The notes under the pieces: generated by a model
Seen by the model: only the letters and a program-made list of their open reading frames with translations
Databases searched by the model: none
What the model was told of the DNA's origin: nothing
NCBI GenBank assembly: GCA_009936995.1
Contig: JAACDH010000172.1
Span: forward strand, 1 to 48,200
Source of the DNA: Rhodobacterales bacterium
GTDB taxonomy: Bacteria; Myxococcota_A; UBA796; GCA-2862545
DNA: 48,200 nucleotides
Direction: 5' to 3'
Program-made: the position numbers and the translations under genes
Shown here: positions 26,564 through 35,590 of the stretch, one piece after another
Numbering within the stretch: position 1 is the first letter of the stretch
Layout: the number at the start of each line of letters is the position of its first letter

Positions 26564-27658
26564 ATGAGTGACGCCACCGCATTTTCTCCTGACTACGTGT
26601 CGGCCCGGGCTCGGTTTCGCTCCGCTGCCTTGGCCATTGGGGCCCGCACCGAGGCCATCGAGATCGGTCAGATGGGTCCGGATGGCGACGTGCTCACCAT
26701 CGACGTGGCCATCTTGGGGGCCGGGTCGCCCAAGCGCGCGGTGGTTGTGTCCTCTGGACTGCACGGCATCGAGGGCTTCTTCGGCTCCGCGGTCCAAGCC
26801 GCCCTGCTCGAAGACGTGCTCGGTGGCTACACACCGCCCGACGACTGTGCGCTGGTGTTCCTGCACGCCCTCAACCCCTACGGCTTCGCCTGGTTGCGTC
26901 GCGTCAACGAAGACAACGCCGACCTGAACCGGAACTTCCTCGGTGAAGGCGAGGCCTACACTGGGTCGCCCGAAAAGTACGCCGCGCTCGACAACCTGCT
27001 CAACCCGCCCGAGCCACCGTCCGCGCTCAGCCGAATGACCTTCCTGCCCAAGGCGGTATGGAACATCCTGCGCTTGGGTATGCCGGCGCTCAAGAATGCG
27101 GTCGCAGGTGGGCAATACGACTATCCCATGGGGCTGTTCTTCGGGGGCTCGGGCCCCAGCAAGACCCAAGAGATCCTGGACCAGAACCTTCCCCGCTGGG
27201 TCGGCAGCTGCAGACGGGTGGTGCACATCGACTTCCACACCGGCCTGGGTCCGTGGGGCACGTACAAGCTGTTTGTCGACCACGAGAAGGGCTCCGAGGG
27301 CGAGGCCAAGCTGGCCAAGGCCTTTGGCGCAGATTGCGTTGAAGCCTGGGACAATAGCGGCACCTCTTACACCATCCGTGGTGGCATGGGAACCTGGTGC
27401 AAGAGCCGACTTCCAGCCGTGAACTACGACGTGCTGGCCGCCGAGTTCGGCACCCGTCATGTGCTCCAGGTCATCTCGGCTCTGCACGACGAGAACCGCG
27501 CTCGCAACTGGGGCGGCCAAGACCATCCGGCCACCGAGCCCGCCAAGCGCAAGCTGCGCGATACGTTTGCGCCGCCTGAGCGCCCCTGGCGCGATGCGGT
27601 CGTGCCGAAGGGTGTGCAGATCGTGATGACGGCGATGGACGCTGCGTTTGCCGAGTAG
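26564..27658 (+). CDS. DUF2817 protein, M14 carboxypeptidase-like hydrolase
   Basis: DUF2817 proteins belong to the zinc carboxypeptidase (M14) clan and are predicted metallo-amidases or peptidases. The 364-residue product has SGLHGIEGFFGSA, where His67 and Glu70 form the HxxE zinc motif. NPYGFAWLRRVNEDNADLNRNF (104-125) is the hallmark Arg/Asn substrate-binding block, and VVHIDFHTGLG contains His221 and His225, one of which would be the third zinc ligand. No signal peptide is seen, so it should act in the cytoplasm. It follows paralogue C after 3 bases. Its pairing with the unknown family suggests that the hydrolase acts on, or with, these proteins, but the substrate is unknown. Confidence 0.8.
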   Translation: MSDATAFSPDYVSARARFRSAALAIGARTEAIEIGQMGPDGDVLTIDVAILGAGSPKRAVVVSSGLHGIEGFFGSAVQAALLEDVLGGYTPPDDCALVFLHALNPYGFAWLRRVNEDNADLNRNFLGEGEAYTGSPEKYAALDNLLNPPEPPSALSRMTFLPKAVWNILRLGMPALKNAVAGGQYDYPMGLFFGGSGPSKTQEILDQNLPRWVGSCRRVVHIDFHTGLGPWGTYKLFVDHEKGSEGEAKLAKAFGADCVEAWDNSGTSYTIRGGMGTWCKSRLPAVNYDVLAAEFGTRHVLQVISALHDENRARNWGGQDHPATEPAKRKLRDTFAPPERPWRDAVVPKGVQIVMTAMDAAFAE

Positions 27659-27846
27659 GCGGGGGCTCCGGTGGTCTCGGACTGGCGCTCCAGACCCCGC
27701 CCGTTCGACGATGCGAAGTGGGTTCGACGAGGGAGACCGCTAATTTAATTTCAAATGGCCCAGGACCGTATTCTGTGGTGGAACATAGGTTACTGCGGTA
27801 CATCGTCTCCGGGCGAAGATGCTCTCAGACCGTCCCGGAGCATTTC
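27659..27846. promoter_or_regulatory. Intergenic region with AT-rich tract, probable kinase promoter
   Basis: This gap between the hydrolase and the hybrid kinase contains TAATTTAATTTCAAAT (27741-27756), an unusually AT-rich run for this genome, followed by TATTCT (27769-27774), a possible -10 element. No good -35 hexamer lies at the right distance. A promoter with an upstream AT-rich element is plausible for the two-kinase operon. Confidence 0.35.
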
Positions 27847-29658
27847 ATGTTCACCGCACATGCCAATCCCATCCAACGCATGTTTGCCGCATTGAACAAC
27901 CTTGCCGCCGATTTCTTGGGTCCGGACTTGCTGAAGTGCAAGCCAGAGACGCAGCGCGTGCTGCGTTCGACGGTCATCGCCTGCTTGGCCATGTCGGGGA
28001 TGGGGATATTGTTCGTTGGCATCTGGGCGTACCTCGGCGACCCCCGCAGCGGCATGCTGGCGTTATCGTTGGTCATCTTCTGGATAGGTCTCGGGGTGCT
28101 CAGACAAACCCTGTGGCCCGAGTTGATGGGGGGCATTTTCGGTTCGCTGTGCCTCATGTACTGGCTTTCGGACGCCATGGTCTTCGACCATCTGGGACCC
28201 GCCACCTATGCGGGGCTCTACTTGGCGCCCGTCGCGGCCTTTCAGTTCGGCAGCGTACGGATGGGTCGCCTATTTGGGTTCCTGGCGGCTGTGGTGACGG
28301 TGGCCCTGTCGTTCGGTGGCGCCAACGGCGTACTGAAGATCGCAGAAGTCGACCCAGATGTTCTGGTCGTGGATCGAGTGGGGCTGCTGGTGCTGATGGG
28401 CTGCTTTACCACCGTTGTCATCTACGAGCAGAGGTTCCTCGACAAAATACTCGATCAGGCCAGTCAGTCCCTGAGCATGCAAGTGCACCGACTTGGGTTG
28501 GTGAATACGGAGGCGATTGGTCAGCAGGCGATGGATTTGAGAGAGACCCTGGCCAGCGTCGCGCACGATCTCAGCAACCCTCTGACCTATGCGATGGCCA
28601 ACCTAGAGCTGCTGCGTATGGTCGACGAGGAGGACGAGGACGAGGACGAAGAGGAGCCCATCGTGTTGATGCGGGACGCCTACGAGGGGCTCGCGCGGAT
28701 GGCCAACATTGTGCGGGATCTCGGAAATCGACACCAGCAGAGCAGCGTGGTCTCGATCGAAGAAGTGATCCAGTCCGCGATTCGATCGACGCGCGCCGAC
28801 CTCGAAGTTTGCGCCAAGCTCGTGGTCCAGGTTCCAGACGAGCTGGTAGAGGTGAGGGGCGTTTCGTATCGCCTCGTACAAGTCCTGGTCAATTTGCTAA
28901 CCAACGCGGTACATGCCATCCCACCAGGACAACCGGAACAGCACGAGATCGGCATTCGAACCAAGTTGACGCGTGATCGGGTGTGGATCATCGTGAGTGA
29001 CACGGGGCACGGCATTCCAGCCGCCATCCGCGATCGGGTGCTGGAGCCGTTCTTCACCACAAAGAGCTCGCAGGATGGCACCGGACTCGGTCTGGCCATC
29101 TGTGCTCGAATCGCCGAGGAGCACGGCGGTAGACTGCGATTCAGCAGTGGCCGAGACGTTGGCACCGAGGTCACGTTGTCTCTACCCAGGCTCTCGGATC
29201 GAACCCCGGACACGGATGCGAGGTCGGCGGAAAACACTCGGCACGCCCAGATGGCCCACATGAATGTGCTGGTGATCGACGACGACCCCGGCATGCTCAA
29301 GCTTGTGCAGCGCGCTCTGCGGCCCATGCGGGTGACCGTCCTTCAAGATGGTCGCAAGGCGGCAGAGCTCTGCAGTGAGCAGAACTTCGACGTCATCGTT
29401 TGCGACATCATGATGCCGAATAAGGGTGGACGGGAGGTCTATACTGAGGTCGTGGCGCAACTTCCGGGGCTCTCCGAGCGCTTTCTGTTCCTGACCGGGG
29501 GCGCGTTCAGCACAGGTGGGGCCGAGTTCGTGGCTCGCATGCCAGAACGGGTGTTGCAGAAGCCCACGACGATGGGCGTCCTTCGGCAACGAATTGTGCA
29601 GGTAGACAAACGGGCCAATTCGCTTCAGGCGCCCAAAGCGCCAAAAGAAAACAATTGA
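27847..29658 (+). CDS. Membrane hybrid histidine kinase with receiver domain
   Basis: This is a sensor kinase that should autophosphorylate and pass phosphate to its own receiver. I start it at the ATG at 27847 behind GGAG; an upstream start is open but unsupported. Residues about 50-200 contain about six hydrophobic helices forming the sensor, with no periplasmic domain. The H-box is ASVAHDLSNPLTYAMANLE (His240), with an acidic run EDEDEDEEE shortly after. N-box VNLLTNAVHAIP, G1 DTGHGIP and G2 GTGLGLAI complete an intact ATPase. The C-terminal receiver has VLVIDDDPGM, phospho-acceptor Asp520 in VCDIMMPNKGG, and LTGG and LQKP for the Thr and Lys. The next kinase begins 8 bases after its stop, or overlaps if a TTG is used. 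Confidence 0.92.
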   Translation: MFTAHANPIQRMFAALNNLAADFLGPDLLKCKPETQRVLRSTVIACLAMSGMGILFVGIWAYLGDPRSGMLALSLVIFWIGLGVLRQTLWPELMGGIFGSLCLMYWLSDAMVFDHLGPATYAGLYLAPVAAFQFGSVRMGRLFGFLAAVVTVALSFGGANGVLKIAEVDPDVLVVDRVGLLVLMGCFTTVVIYEQRFLDKILDQASQSLSMQVHRLGLVNTEAIGQQAMDLRETLASVAHDLSNPLTYAMANLELLRMVDEEDEDEDEEEPIVLMRDAYEGLARMANIVRDLGNRHQQSSVVSIEEVIQSAIRSTRADLEVCAKLVVQVPDELVEVRGVSYRLVQVLVNLLTNAVHAIPPGQPEQHEIGIRTKLTRDRVWIIVSDTGHGIPAAIRDRVLEPFFTTKSSQDGTGLGLAICARIAEEHGGRLRFSSGRDVGTEVTLSLPRLSDRTPDTDARSAENTRHAQMAHMNVLVIDDDPGMLKLVQRALRPMRVTVLQDGRKAAELCSEQNFDVIVCDIMMPNKGGREVYTEVVAQLPGLSERFLFLTGGAFSTGGAEFVARMPERVLQKPTTMGVLRQRIVQVDKRANSLQAPKAPKENN

Positions 29659-29666
29659 GTCAGGAA

Positions 29667-31004
29667 ATGACCACCTTTGAAGAACAGGTGTGGCGGCTCC
29701 TGGACCTTCCTCTCCAGGGGATGCTCGATGTGAACGTCGGCGAACGTCGACGGTATCGTATGCTCGCCATAAACGCCTACATTTCCGTGGCCTTCGCATT
29801 CCCGTTAATGGTTGTGCATCTGGTGTCGGGCCCATCCGTTCTGGGCGTCGTCAACGGGCTGGCCGGCTTGGGGTTCCTCCTAAATCTGGTCTGGATCCGC
29901 AAGCATGAGAACGCGGTGTTCGCCGGACTCGTTGCGGCGGCGCTGACACTGGCCAGCATGGGCGCCGAAGTGAAGTTCAATGGTGGCTTCTTCAGTCCGT
30001 CGATGGACTTTCTCCAGCTGACCCCCCTCCTTGCGGTCGCCGTGTGGGGCCACCGAACTGCGCTGTATACCACCTTAGGCACGGCAACGTTGATGATCTG
30101 GTTCTGGGTAATGTTGCCTGCCGATCTGGCCTTCGAAGCGGCCCTCGAGACGGCCCCCCAGACACTCGGGTACAGGCTGGGCGCGTTGTTCGGTGTGGTC
30201 CTCTTGCTCGAGGTGATCGAATTCGAACGCCAGATGATGCGCACACTGGTGACGCATACCCGCGAAGCGCTGGGGGGCAATTCCGAATTCGCCAGCAGCG
30301 CGGGCAAGCAGGTCCGTGCCCAGAACCAGGCGACGCTCTCCCAGCTCGCGTTGGGTGTGGGCCACGAGCTCAACACGCCGTTGGCCGCCGCGATGGGACA
30401 GCTCGAGCTGGCCATAGACGCAGAGGGATTTCGGCAAGATCCACTGCCGAGCCTCAACGACGCTCATGAGGCTGTGCAAACGGTGGCCCGACTCGTCCGG
30501 GACTTGCGCACGTACTCACTGCACGGCAATCTGCATACCGACCCCGTAGACCTCTGTGAGGCCGCCACAGCCGCCCAGAAACAACTGGAGAACGACCTAC
30601 GCGATCGCGCAGTGCTCCATGTCGAACTGCAGACCGGGCAGGAGGCGACCGGCGACACCGAAATTTGGACCCGCATCTTTGTCCACTTACTGGGCAGCGT
30701 CGCCAACGCAATCGAGCCGGGAAATGCCGCCGAGAACGAGATCCGCATGCTCCTGCGCGCTGCGGACGACGGCACCGAACTGGTGATTGAGCACTCGGGC
30801 CCAACACCGCTAGAGGGTGCTCCGAAGACCTCGTTCGTAGACTTGAACGACCTGAAGCAGGGCGAAGCGCTAGAGTTCTTCCTCAACAGGCTGTTTGTGA
30901 ACAACCTCGGAGGTACGTTGACGGTCGAAAAAAATGGGGTCGGCGGTCACGTGCGGTCCACGATGTGGATCCCTGCTCTCGGCGATGATCACAGCAAACA
31001 CTAA
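29667..31004 (+). CDS. Histidine-kinase-like protein with degenerate ATPase domain
   Basis: This is a 445-residue membrane protein with about six N-terminal hydrophobic helices (about 30-190), resembling the sensor of the preceding kinase. The dimerisation helix keeps a full H-box, LALGVGHELNTPLAAAMGQLE (His233). The ATP-binding part is poor. The N-box is reduced to GSVANAIEPG, the G1 position reads IEHSGPTPLEG instead of D-x-G-x-G, and no GLGL box precedes NNLGGTLTVE. It may be a pseudokinase that is phosphorylated by, or dimerises with, the intact kinase upstream. A TTG at 29655 overlapping the upstream stop is an alternative start; the ATG at 29667 has AGGAA directly next to it. The two genes form an operon. 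Confidence 0.8.
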   Translation: MTTFEEQVWRLLDLPLQGMLDVNVGERRRYRMLAINAYISVAFAFPLMVVHLVSGPSVLGVVNGLAGLGFLLNLVWIRKHENAVFAGLVAAALTLASMGAEVKFNGGFFSPSMDFLQLTPLLAVAVWGHRTALYTTLGTATLMIWFWVMLPADLAFEAALETAPQTLGYRLGALFGVVLLLEVIEFERQMMRTLVTHTREALGGNSEFASSAGKQVRAQNQATLSQLALGVGHELNTPLAAAMGQLELAIDAEGFRQDPLPSLNDAHEAVQTVARLVRDLRTYSLHGNLHTDPVDLCEAATAAQKQLENDLRDRAVLHVELQTGQEATGDTEIWTRIFVHLLGSVANAIEPGNAAENEIRMLLRAADDGTELVIEHSGPTPLEGAPKTSFVDLNDLKQGEALEFFLNRLFVNNLGGTLTVEKNGVGGHVRSTMWIPALGDDHSKH

Positions 31005-31075
31005 CGCCCGGCGTTGGGCGGCCTGGTCCTCGCGGCACCCGGCGCTGTGCAGAATCGGGACGTTCAGCGGCGTTG

Positions 31076-32044
31076 ATGTGGGCGACACGTCTCCGAGGTC
31101 GCGCCGAAAGCAAGCCCCTGGTGCTCGGACTGGCAGCGCTCGTTGGCTGCGGATCAAGTCATGATCGTGAACAGGACGATTTCAGCGGTGGTACCCAGTT
31201 GGGGACCTCCGCGACCTCGGCGACGACCGGCGGCGGCACCGATACTACCGGCACCACCGGCTGGACTGGCACGTCGGGAACGAGCACCACGGGCGTTACG
31301 AACTACGGTGCGACGGTTACGACCAGCACCACTACGTCGGGCAGCGACACCGGCGACACCGGTCTGTTCACCACGACTCCCGGCACCTGTGCACCGGTCC
31401 CCTCCGAGGTGGCGCTGTACGCCGAGATGGTGGCCGACGCCGCTGTCCCCGGGAGCTACACTCTACAAGTGGCCGTGGCCTCCGAGGCGCGCGTAGAGGG
31501 TGGCCGGGCACCGATCAACCTCACCATGGTGCTGGACACCTCGGGCTCAATGAGCGGCGCGCCGATGGACATGTTGGTCCACAGCTGCCTGGCCATGTCC
31601 GCCGCGCTCGACGTCGGCGACACTGTCTCGATGGTCACCTGGGACACCAGCGACGCCACGGTCATCGACAACCACGCGGTCTCGGGTCCCAACGACGCGG
31701 CTCTGAACGGCACCTGTCAGGGGTTGGTCGCGGGCGGTGGAACGAACCTCAGCGGCGGTCTGGTCGCGGGCTATCAGCTGGCCCTGCAGAACTGGGCCGT
31801 GGGTCAGACCAACCGCATCGTGTTGGTCAGTGACGGCGGCGCGAACGCAGGCGTCACCGATGTGGACCTTATCGCTGTGAACGCCAATCGCGGCGACGCG
31901 CAGACCGCCTATATGACCGGCGTGGGTGTCGGCACACAGGGCTGCAATGACCAACTGATGGACGTGGTCACCGATGCTGGCCGAGGCGCTTCGGTGTTTA
32001 TCGCCAGCGAGGCGGAAGCGTGGAGGATGCTGAACGCGCTGTAG
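31076..32044 (+). CDS. VWA-domain lipoprotein, C-terminally shortened
   Basis: The 322-residue product is a predicted surface lipoprotein with lipobox ALVGC in the first 30 residues. A Thr/Gly/Ser-rich low-complexity linker (about 45-105) leads to a von Willebrand factor A domain. The metal-ion site is complete: DTSGSMSG, the Thr in GGGTNLSGG, and Asp in VSDGGANAG. Such domains bind protein ligands through a divalent metal. Related myxobacterial lipoproteins, as I know them, continue for more than 100 residues after the VWA domain with a beta-rich part. Here the frame stops directly after EAWRMLNAL, so the gene looks cut at its 3' end. The ATG at 31076 follows a TTG that is also in frame. Confidence 0.8.
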   Translation: MWATRLRGRAESKPLVLGLAALVGCGSSHDREQDDFSGGTQLGTSATSATTGGGTDTTGTTGWTGTSGTSTTGVTNYGATVTTSTTTSGSDTGDTGLFTTTPGTCAPVPSEVALYAEMVADAAVPGSYTLQVAVASEARVEGGRAPINLTMVLDTSGSMSGAPMDMLVHSCLAMSAALDVGDTVSMVTWDTSDATVIDNHAVSGPNDAALNGTCQGLVAGGGTNLSGGLVAGYQLALQNWAVGQTNRIVLVSDGGANAGVTDVDLIAVNANRGDAQTAYMTGVGVGTQGCNDQLMDVVTDAGRGASVFIASEAEAWRMLNAL

Positions 32045-32140
32045 GGGCGCGCACGCGAGGGTCAGCTGTATAGGTCCCCCTCGGAGAACCACAGGATGGA
32101 CTGGTCGCTGTACTTCGATCGCGTTGACGGGGAGTGTGCC

Positions 32141-35100
32141 CTAGGGCGACCTCCGCCGCCACAGCAGTAACAGCGGCAAGAACCAGCCAAGCACTGGAGC
32201 CATCGGCGCCTGCGAGCAACCCCGTGCGTTGCGGAAGTTCGTGTGCTCGCCGGTGATAGGCGCCGTGACCGTGACCGGCCAGCTGAAGCTCTCTCCTAGC
32301 CCCTCGTCGTCGGCGAAGCTCAACAGGAACCACATCGTCTGACCCTCATCGGCGAGCTCGGGGATCCAGTGGACCTCTCCAGACTCGCTCACCCAGCTAC
32401 CATCGGGGCCGGTGAGGTTGTAGTGGATGGGGTCGTTGCCGGGGTCGTTGACCTGCGTGGACCACGTCCAGTCGTCGTTCACCGGGGCTTCGAGGGTGGG
32501 TGGCGTGTCGGCTAGCCAAGGCGCGCCGTTTGCGATGGCGGCGGCCACGGTGGTCTGCGCCGAGGCGCCGTCGTCGTCGGTGACGGTGACGGTGAACTGG
32601 ACCAGGCCATCTTGGTCAGGGATCCAGGTGGCGACGTTGCCTTCGATGAGCTGGCCTTGGACCTGCCAGGAATAGCTGAGCTCGTCGTTTAGGCCGGGGT
32701 CGGAGGCGTTGGCGGTGAGGGCGATGGTCTCGCCTTCGACCAGCAAGCCGGCCACGGTGGTGCCCTGGATGACGGGCGGTAGGTTGAACACCTCGACCGG
32801 GAGATCGTGGTCTTCGGCGCCGTCGATGCGGCCGTCGTCGAGGGTGAGCCGGACCACGTACAGGCCGTCATCGGACCAGGCATGGCTAAGACTGACGCCC
32901 ATAGCCTCGCTGCCATCGTCGAAGTTCCAGCTGGCGGTGAACGGGTCGTTACTGGGGTCGTAGGCGACGACCGAGAAGTGGGCCAGGTCGCCTTCGTAGA
33001 CCGCGATGGGTGCCGACAACACCTCGATGACGGGCGGGCCATTGCTGACGGTGACCACCACGTCCTCGACGATGATGGCGCCGTCGTCGTCTTCGATGGT
33101 GAGGGTGACCGGGTAGTCGCCAGCGTCGCCGAAGTGGTACTCCCAGATGTCGCCGACAAATGGCGTGATACCCAGCCCGACGTCCCAGGTGATGGTGAAC
33201 GTGTCATCGCGGCCGGGGTCGGTGACGATGGCGGTGATGGTGGCGTCCGCGTTCTCGCCCAAGGGTGCGTGGGCCAGGCCTTGGAGCACGGGCGCCAGGT
33301 TGGTGCAGGTGACCTGGGTGGACTGCGAGGCGAAGGCGCCGGCGTCGTCGGTGACCGTGAGGGTGACCGTCCACGGGCCGTCGTCGGGGAAGGCATAGAC
33401 GATGTCTTGACCGGCGACGAGGGCGCCGTCGCCCATGTCCCAGCTGTAGGTGATGGGGTCGTTGGCGGGGTCGGTGGCGTCGCCGTGGAAGGCCACTTCG
33501 ACGCCCTCGTCGCACTTCTCGGGCGGGATGAGCGGCTGGACCACGGGCGGCGCGTTCTGTATGTCGACGGTGGCGAACTCGACCACGTCGGCGCCGACCA
33601 AGTCCTGCACGGTGACGGTGAGTCGGTAGGCCGCGTCGTTGCTCCAGGTGTGGCTGACTGCCGAACCGATCTCGGTGGGCGAGCCGTCGCCGAAGTCCCA
33701 TTCGAAGTCGGTGATGGGTGTGCCGTCCGCGTGCTGGGCCGTCGCCGTGAAGTCGAGCGAATCGGTCTCGAAGCCGATTCGGGGGCCACCGATCTCGGTG
33801 ATGGTGGTGACCGCCTTGTGGATGGAGAAATGGTCGAGCTCGAGACCTTGGTCGTTGAGGAACACGGCGTTGAGCTCGTCGCCGTCGATGTCGAGGACCA
33901 CGGAACCCAGCTCGGAGAGCGACAGGTGCATCATCGGGTGGTCGAGGCTGCCGCCGCTGACTTGTCCGCTGCTACCGGCCACGACATAGACCGCGCCCTC
34001 GTGGCCAGCGATTCCAGCGGTAGGCTTGCGATAGGCGCCGTCTCCGGTCGGATCTCCGTCGCCCTCGTGCACCCACATGTTGGCCTCGAAGGTGTTGGCC
34101 AGGCCATAGTGGCCGTCGGCCAGCGCGCTGCGCTCGTAGGTGTGGCTGTGACCGGACATCACCAAGTCCACGCCGTAGTCCTCGAGGACGGGCAGGGCGT
34201 TGCTACGCATCTCGACCAGCTGCGTCTCGAAGTCGGAGTTGTGGGAGCCGCGGGAGTAGGGCGGATGGTGGAAGAAGGCCACGACCCAGTCTTGGGTGGT
34301 GGCGGCTAAATCGAGCTCGAGCCATGCCAGCTGGGCGCTTCCGACACCGCGGTCGGAGCCGTTGGAGTCGAGGCAGACGAAGTGGATGTTGGCGTAGTCG
34401 AAGCTATACCAAGCCTCGGTGCCGGACGGAACCCCGCCCGATTCGCCGTTGATAGGCAGGTTGAAGATGTCGAAGTAAGGCCCCTCTTGGGTGATGGAGT
34501 TCGACGTGTAGCCCTCGTGATTTCCGATGGTGGACCAGGTGGCCATGCGGCGGAGATAGCTGGGGTAGATGTCGAACATCGCCAGCTGGTATTCGGTGTC
34601 GGTGCCGCTGTTGTAGGCGTTGTCGCCGAGCATCAGCAGGAGGTCGGGGTTGTTTGTGCCAGACCAGGTGACGAAGGCGTCGCGGACGGCCTCTTGACTG
34701 ATATTCTTGGTGCCGGCATCTCCCAAAACCCAGATTCGCGATGGCTGACGGGTGCCGGGGGTTGGGTGGGTGGTGAAGAAGTGGTCGGCGTCGTCTCCGG
34801 CCAACATGCCCGTCTCGGACGAACCCACGGCGTAGTACTGGGTGTTCGAAGGGCCCAGGCCGGTGAGCTGGACTTCGTGGTCGAGGCTTTGGCCGACGCT
34901 GTTGTGGGTGACGTTGAGGGCGCCCGGTGCCGACCCTGTCCAGACCCGACTTGAGCTGGGTCCTTCGGTGCGCCAGCGCACGATGAGTCCGTCGTCGTTG
35001 GCCGCCTGAAGGTAGGGTCCGCGAATGACGGAACCGGCGTCGTCCCAGGCCGCCAGGGACAGGTTGAAGGCAAGGTCGGGGCTGTTGATCGAGGCGTTGT

Positions 35101-35590
35101 GGACCTCGACCGCCAGGGTGTTATCTCCCTCGATTAGGCCGCCCACAGGAACCACATACGAGACCAGGTCGGTCTGTGCGGCGCCGCTGACCGACAGCAG
35201 CGCTGCGGTGGTGTCCGTGATCACTCCGGCGGGCATATTTACCCGGTGAAGCTCGGCGCCGTTGAGGTACACCACCGCGCCATCGTCTACGCGTAGTTTG
35301 AGCACCAAGCCGGTGAAAGTGGTGACGCCAGTGGCCGTAAAGTCGTGGCGTAACCAGGTGGTGAGCGGCCGATCGAAGGGGTCAGCACCCCAATCGGTGA
35401 GGGTGATCAGATCGAAGAGCCCGTAGCCAATCGGGGCCGGCCCGCTCAGCCATGCGCTGTCGTCGTAGCCCGCAGTGTTCCAGGAGGAGTCGGGGGGGGT
35501 GGCGGAATCGAGGTAGGCCCAATCCTCGTTTTCGGCGATGAGGAGGGTCTCGGTGGCGTGGGCCATTGTCAGCAAAAGCAGCCAATTCAT
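32141..35590 (-). CDS. Purple-acid-phosphatase-like metallophosphoesterase with PKD repeats and MYXO-CTERM tail
   Basis: This is an exported 1149-residue surface protein. After a short signal peptide, residues about 20-185 form a jelly-roll-like domain (RVDDGAVVYLNGAELHR). IRGPYLQAANDDGLIVRW begins the fibronectin-like N-domain of purple acid phosphatases. The phosphoesterase (about 275-530) has all metal-ligand motifs: GDAG (about 289), GDNAYN (about 324), GNHE (about 356), FFHHPPYS and GHSHTYER (about 478). About five PKD-type beta-domains follow (FEWDFGDGSP, YSWDMGDG, ASWNFDDGS and two weaker). The tail is GCSQ, a hydrophobic helix and WRRR, a MYXO-CTERM signal. It should hydrolyse phosphoesters at the cell surface. 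The ATG overlaps the upstream TPR gene stop by one base. Confidence 0.9.
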   Translation of the reverse strand: MNWLLLLTMAHATETLLIAENEDWAYLDSATPPDSSWNTAGYDDSAWLSGPAPIGYGLFDLITLTDWGADPFDRPLTTWLRHDFTATGVTTFTGLVLKLRVDDGAVVYLNGAELHRVNMPAGVITDTTAALLSVSGAAQTDLVSYVVPVGGLIEGDNTLAVEVHNASINSPDLAFNLSLAAWDDAGSVIRGPYLQAANDDGLIVRWRTEGPSSSRVWTGSAPGALNVTHNSVGQSLDHEVQLTGLGPSNTQYYAVGSSETGMLAGDDADHFFTTHPTPGTRQPSRIWVLGDAGTKNISQEAVRDAFVTWSGTNNPDLLLMLGDNAYNSGTDTEYQLAMFDIYPSYLRRMATWSTIGNHEGYTSNSITQEGPYFDIFNLPINGESGGVPSGTEAWYSFDYANIHFVCLDSNGSDRGVGSAQLAWLELDLAATTQDWVVAFFHHPPYSRGSHNSDFETQLVEMRSNALPVLEDYGVDLVMSGHSHTYERSALADGHYGLANTFEANMWVHEGDGDPTGDGAYRKPTAGIAGHEGAVYVVAGSSGQVSGGSLDHPMMHLSLSELGSVVLDIDGDELNAVFLNDQGLELDHFSIHKAVTTITEIGGPRIGFETDSLDFTATAQHADGTPITDFEWDFGDGSPTEIGSAVSHTWSNDAAYRLTVTVQDLVGADVVEFATVDIQNAPPVVQPLIPPEKCDEGVEVAFHGDATDPANDPITYSWDMGDGALVAGQDIVYAFPDDGPWTVTLTVTDDAGAFASQSTQVTCTNLAPVLQGLAHAPLGENADATITAIVTDPGRDDTFTITWDVGLGITPFVGDIWEYHFGDAGDYPVTLTIEDDDGAIIVEDVVVTVSNGPPVIEVLSAPIAVYEGDLAHFSVVAYDPSNDPFTASWNFDDGSEAMGVSLSHAWSDDGLYVVRLTLDDGRIDGAEDHDLPVEVFNLPPVIQGTTVAGLLVEGETIALTANASDPGLNDELSYSWQVQGQLIEGNVATWIPDQDGLVQFTVTVTDDDGASAQTTVAAAIANGAPWLADTPPTLEAPVNDDWTWSTQVNDPGNDPIHYNLTGPDGSWVSESGEVHWIPELADEGQTMWFLLSFADDEGLGESFSWPVTVTAPITGEHTNFRNARGCSQAPMAPVLGWFLPLLLLWRRRSP

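Noticed and set aside
26291-27526. Open frame of about 411 codons on the minus strand
   Set aside because: It is antisense to paralogue C and the DUF2817 hydrolase, whose zinc motifs are intact.
32807-34309. Open frame of about 500 codons on the plus strand
   Set aside because: It is antisense to the phosphatase/PKD gene, which has full catalytic motifs, a signal peptide and a MYXO-CTERM tail. The antisense product is low-complexity Val/Gly/Asp.
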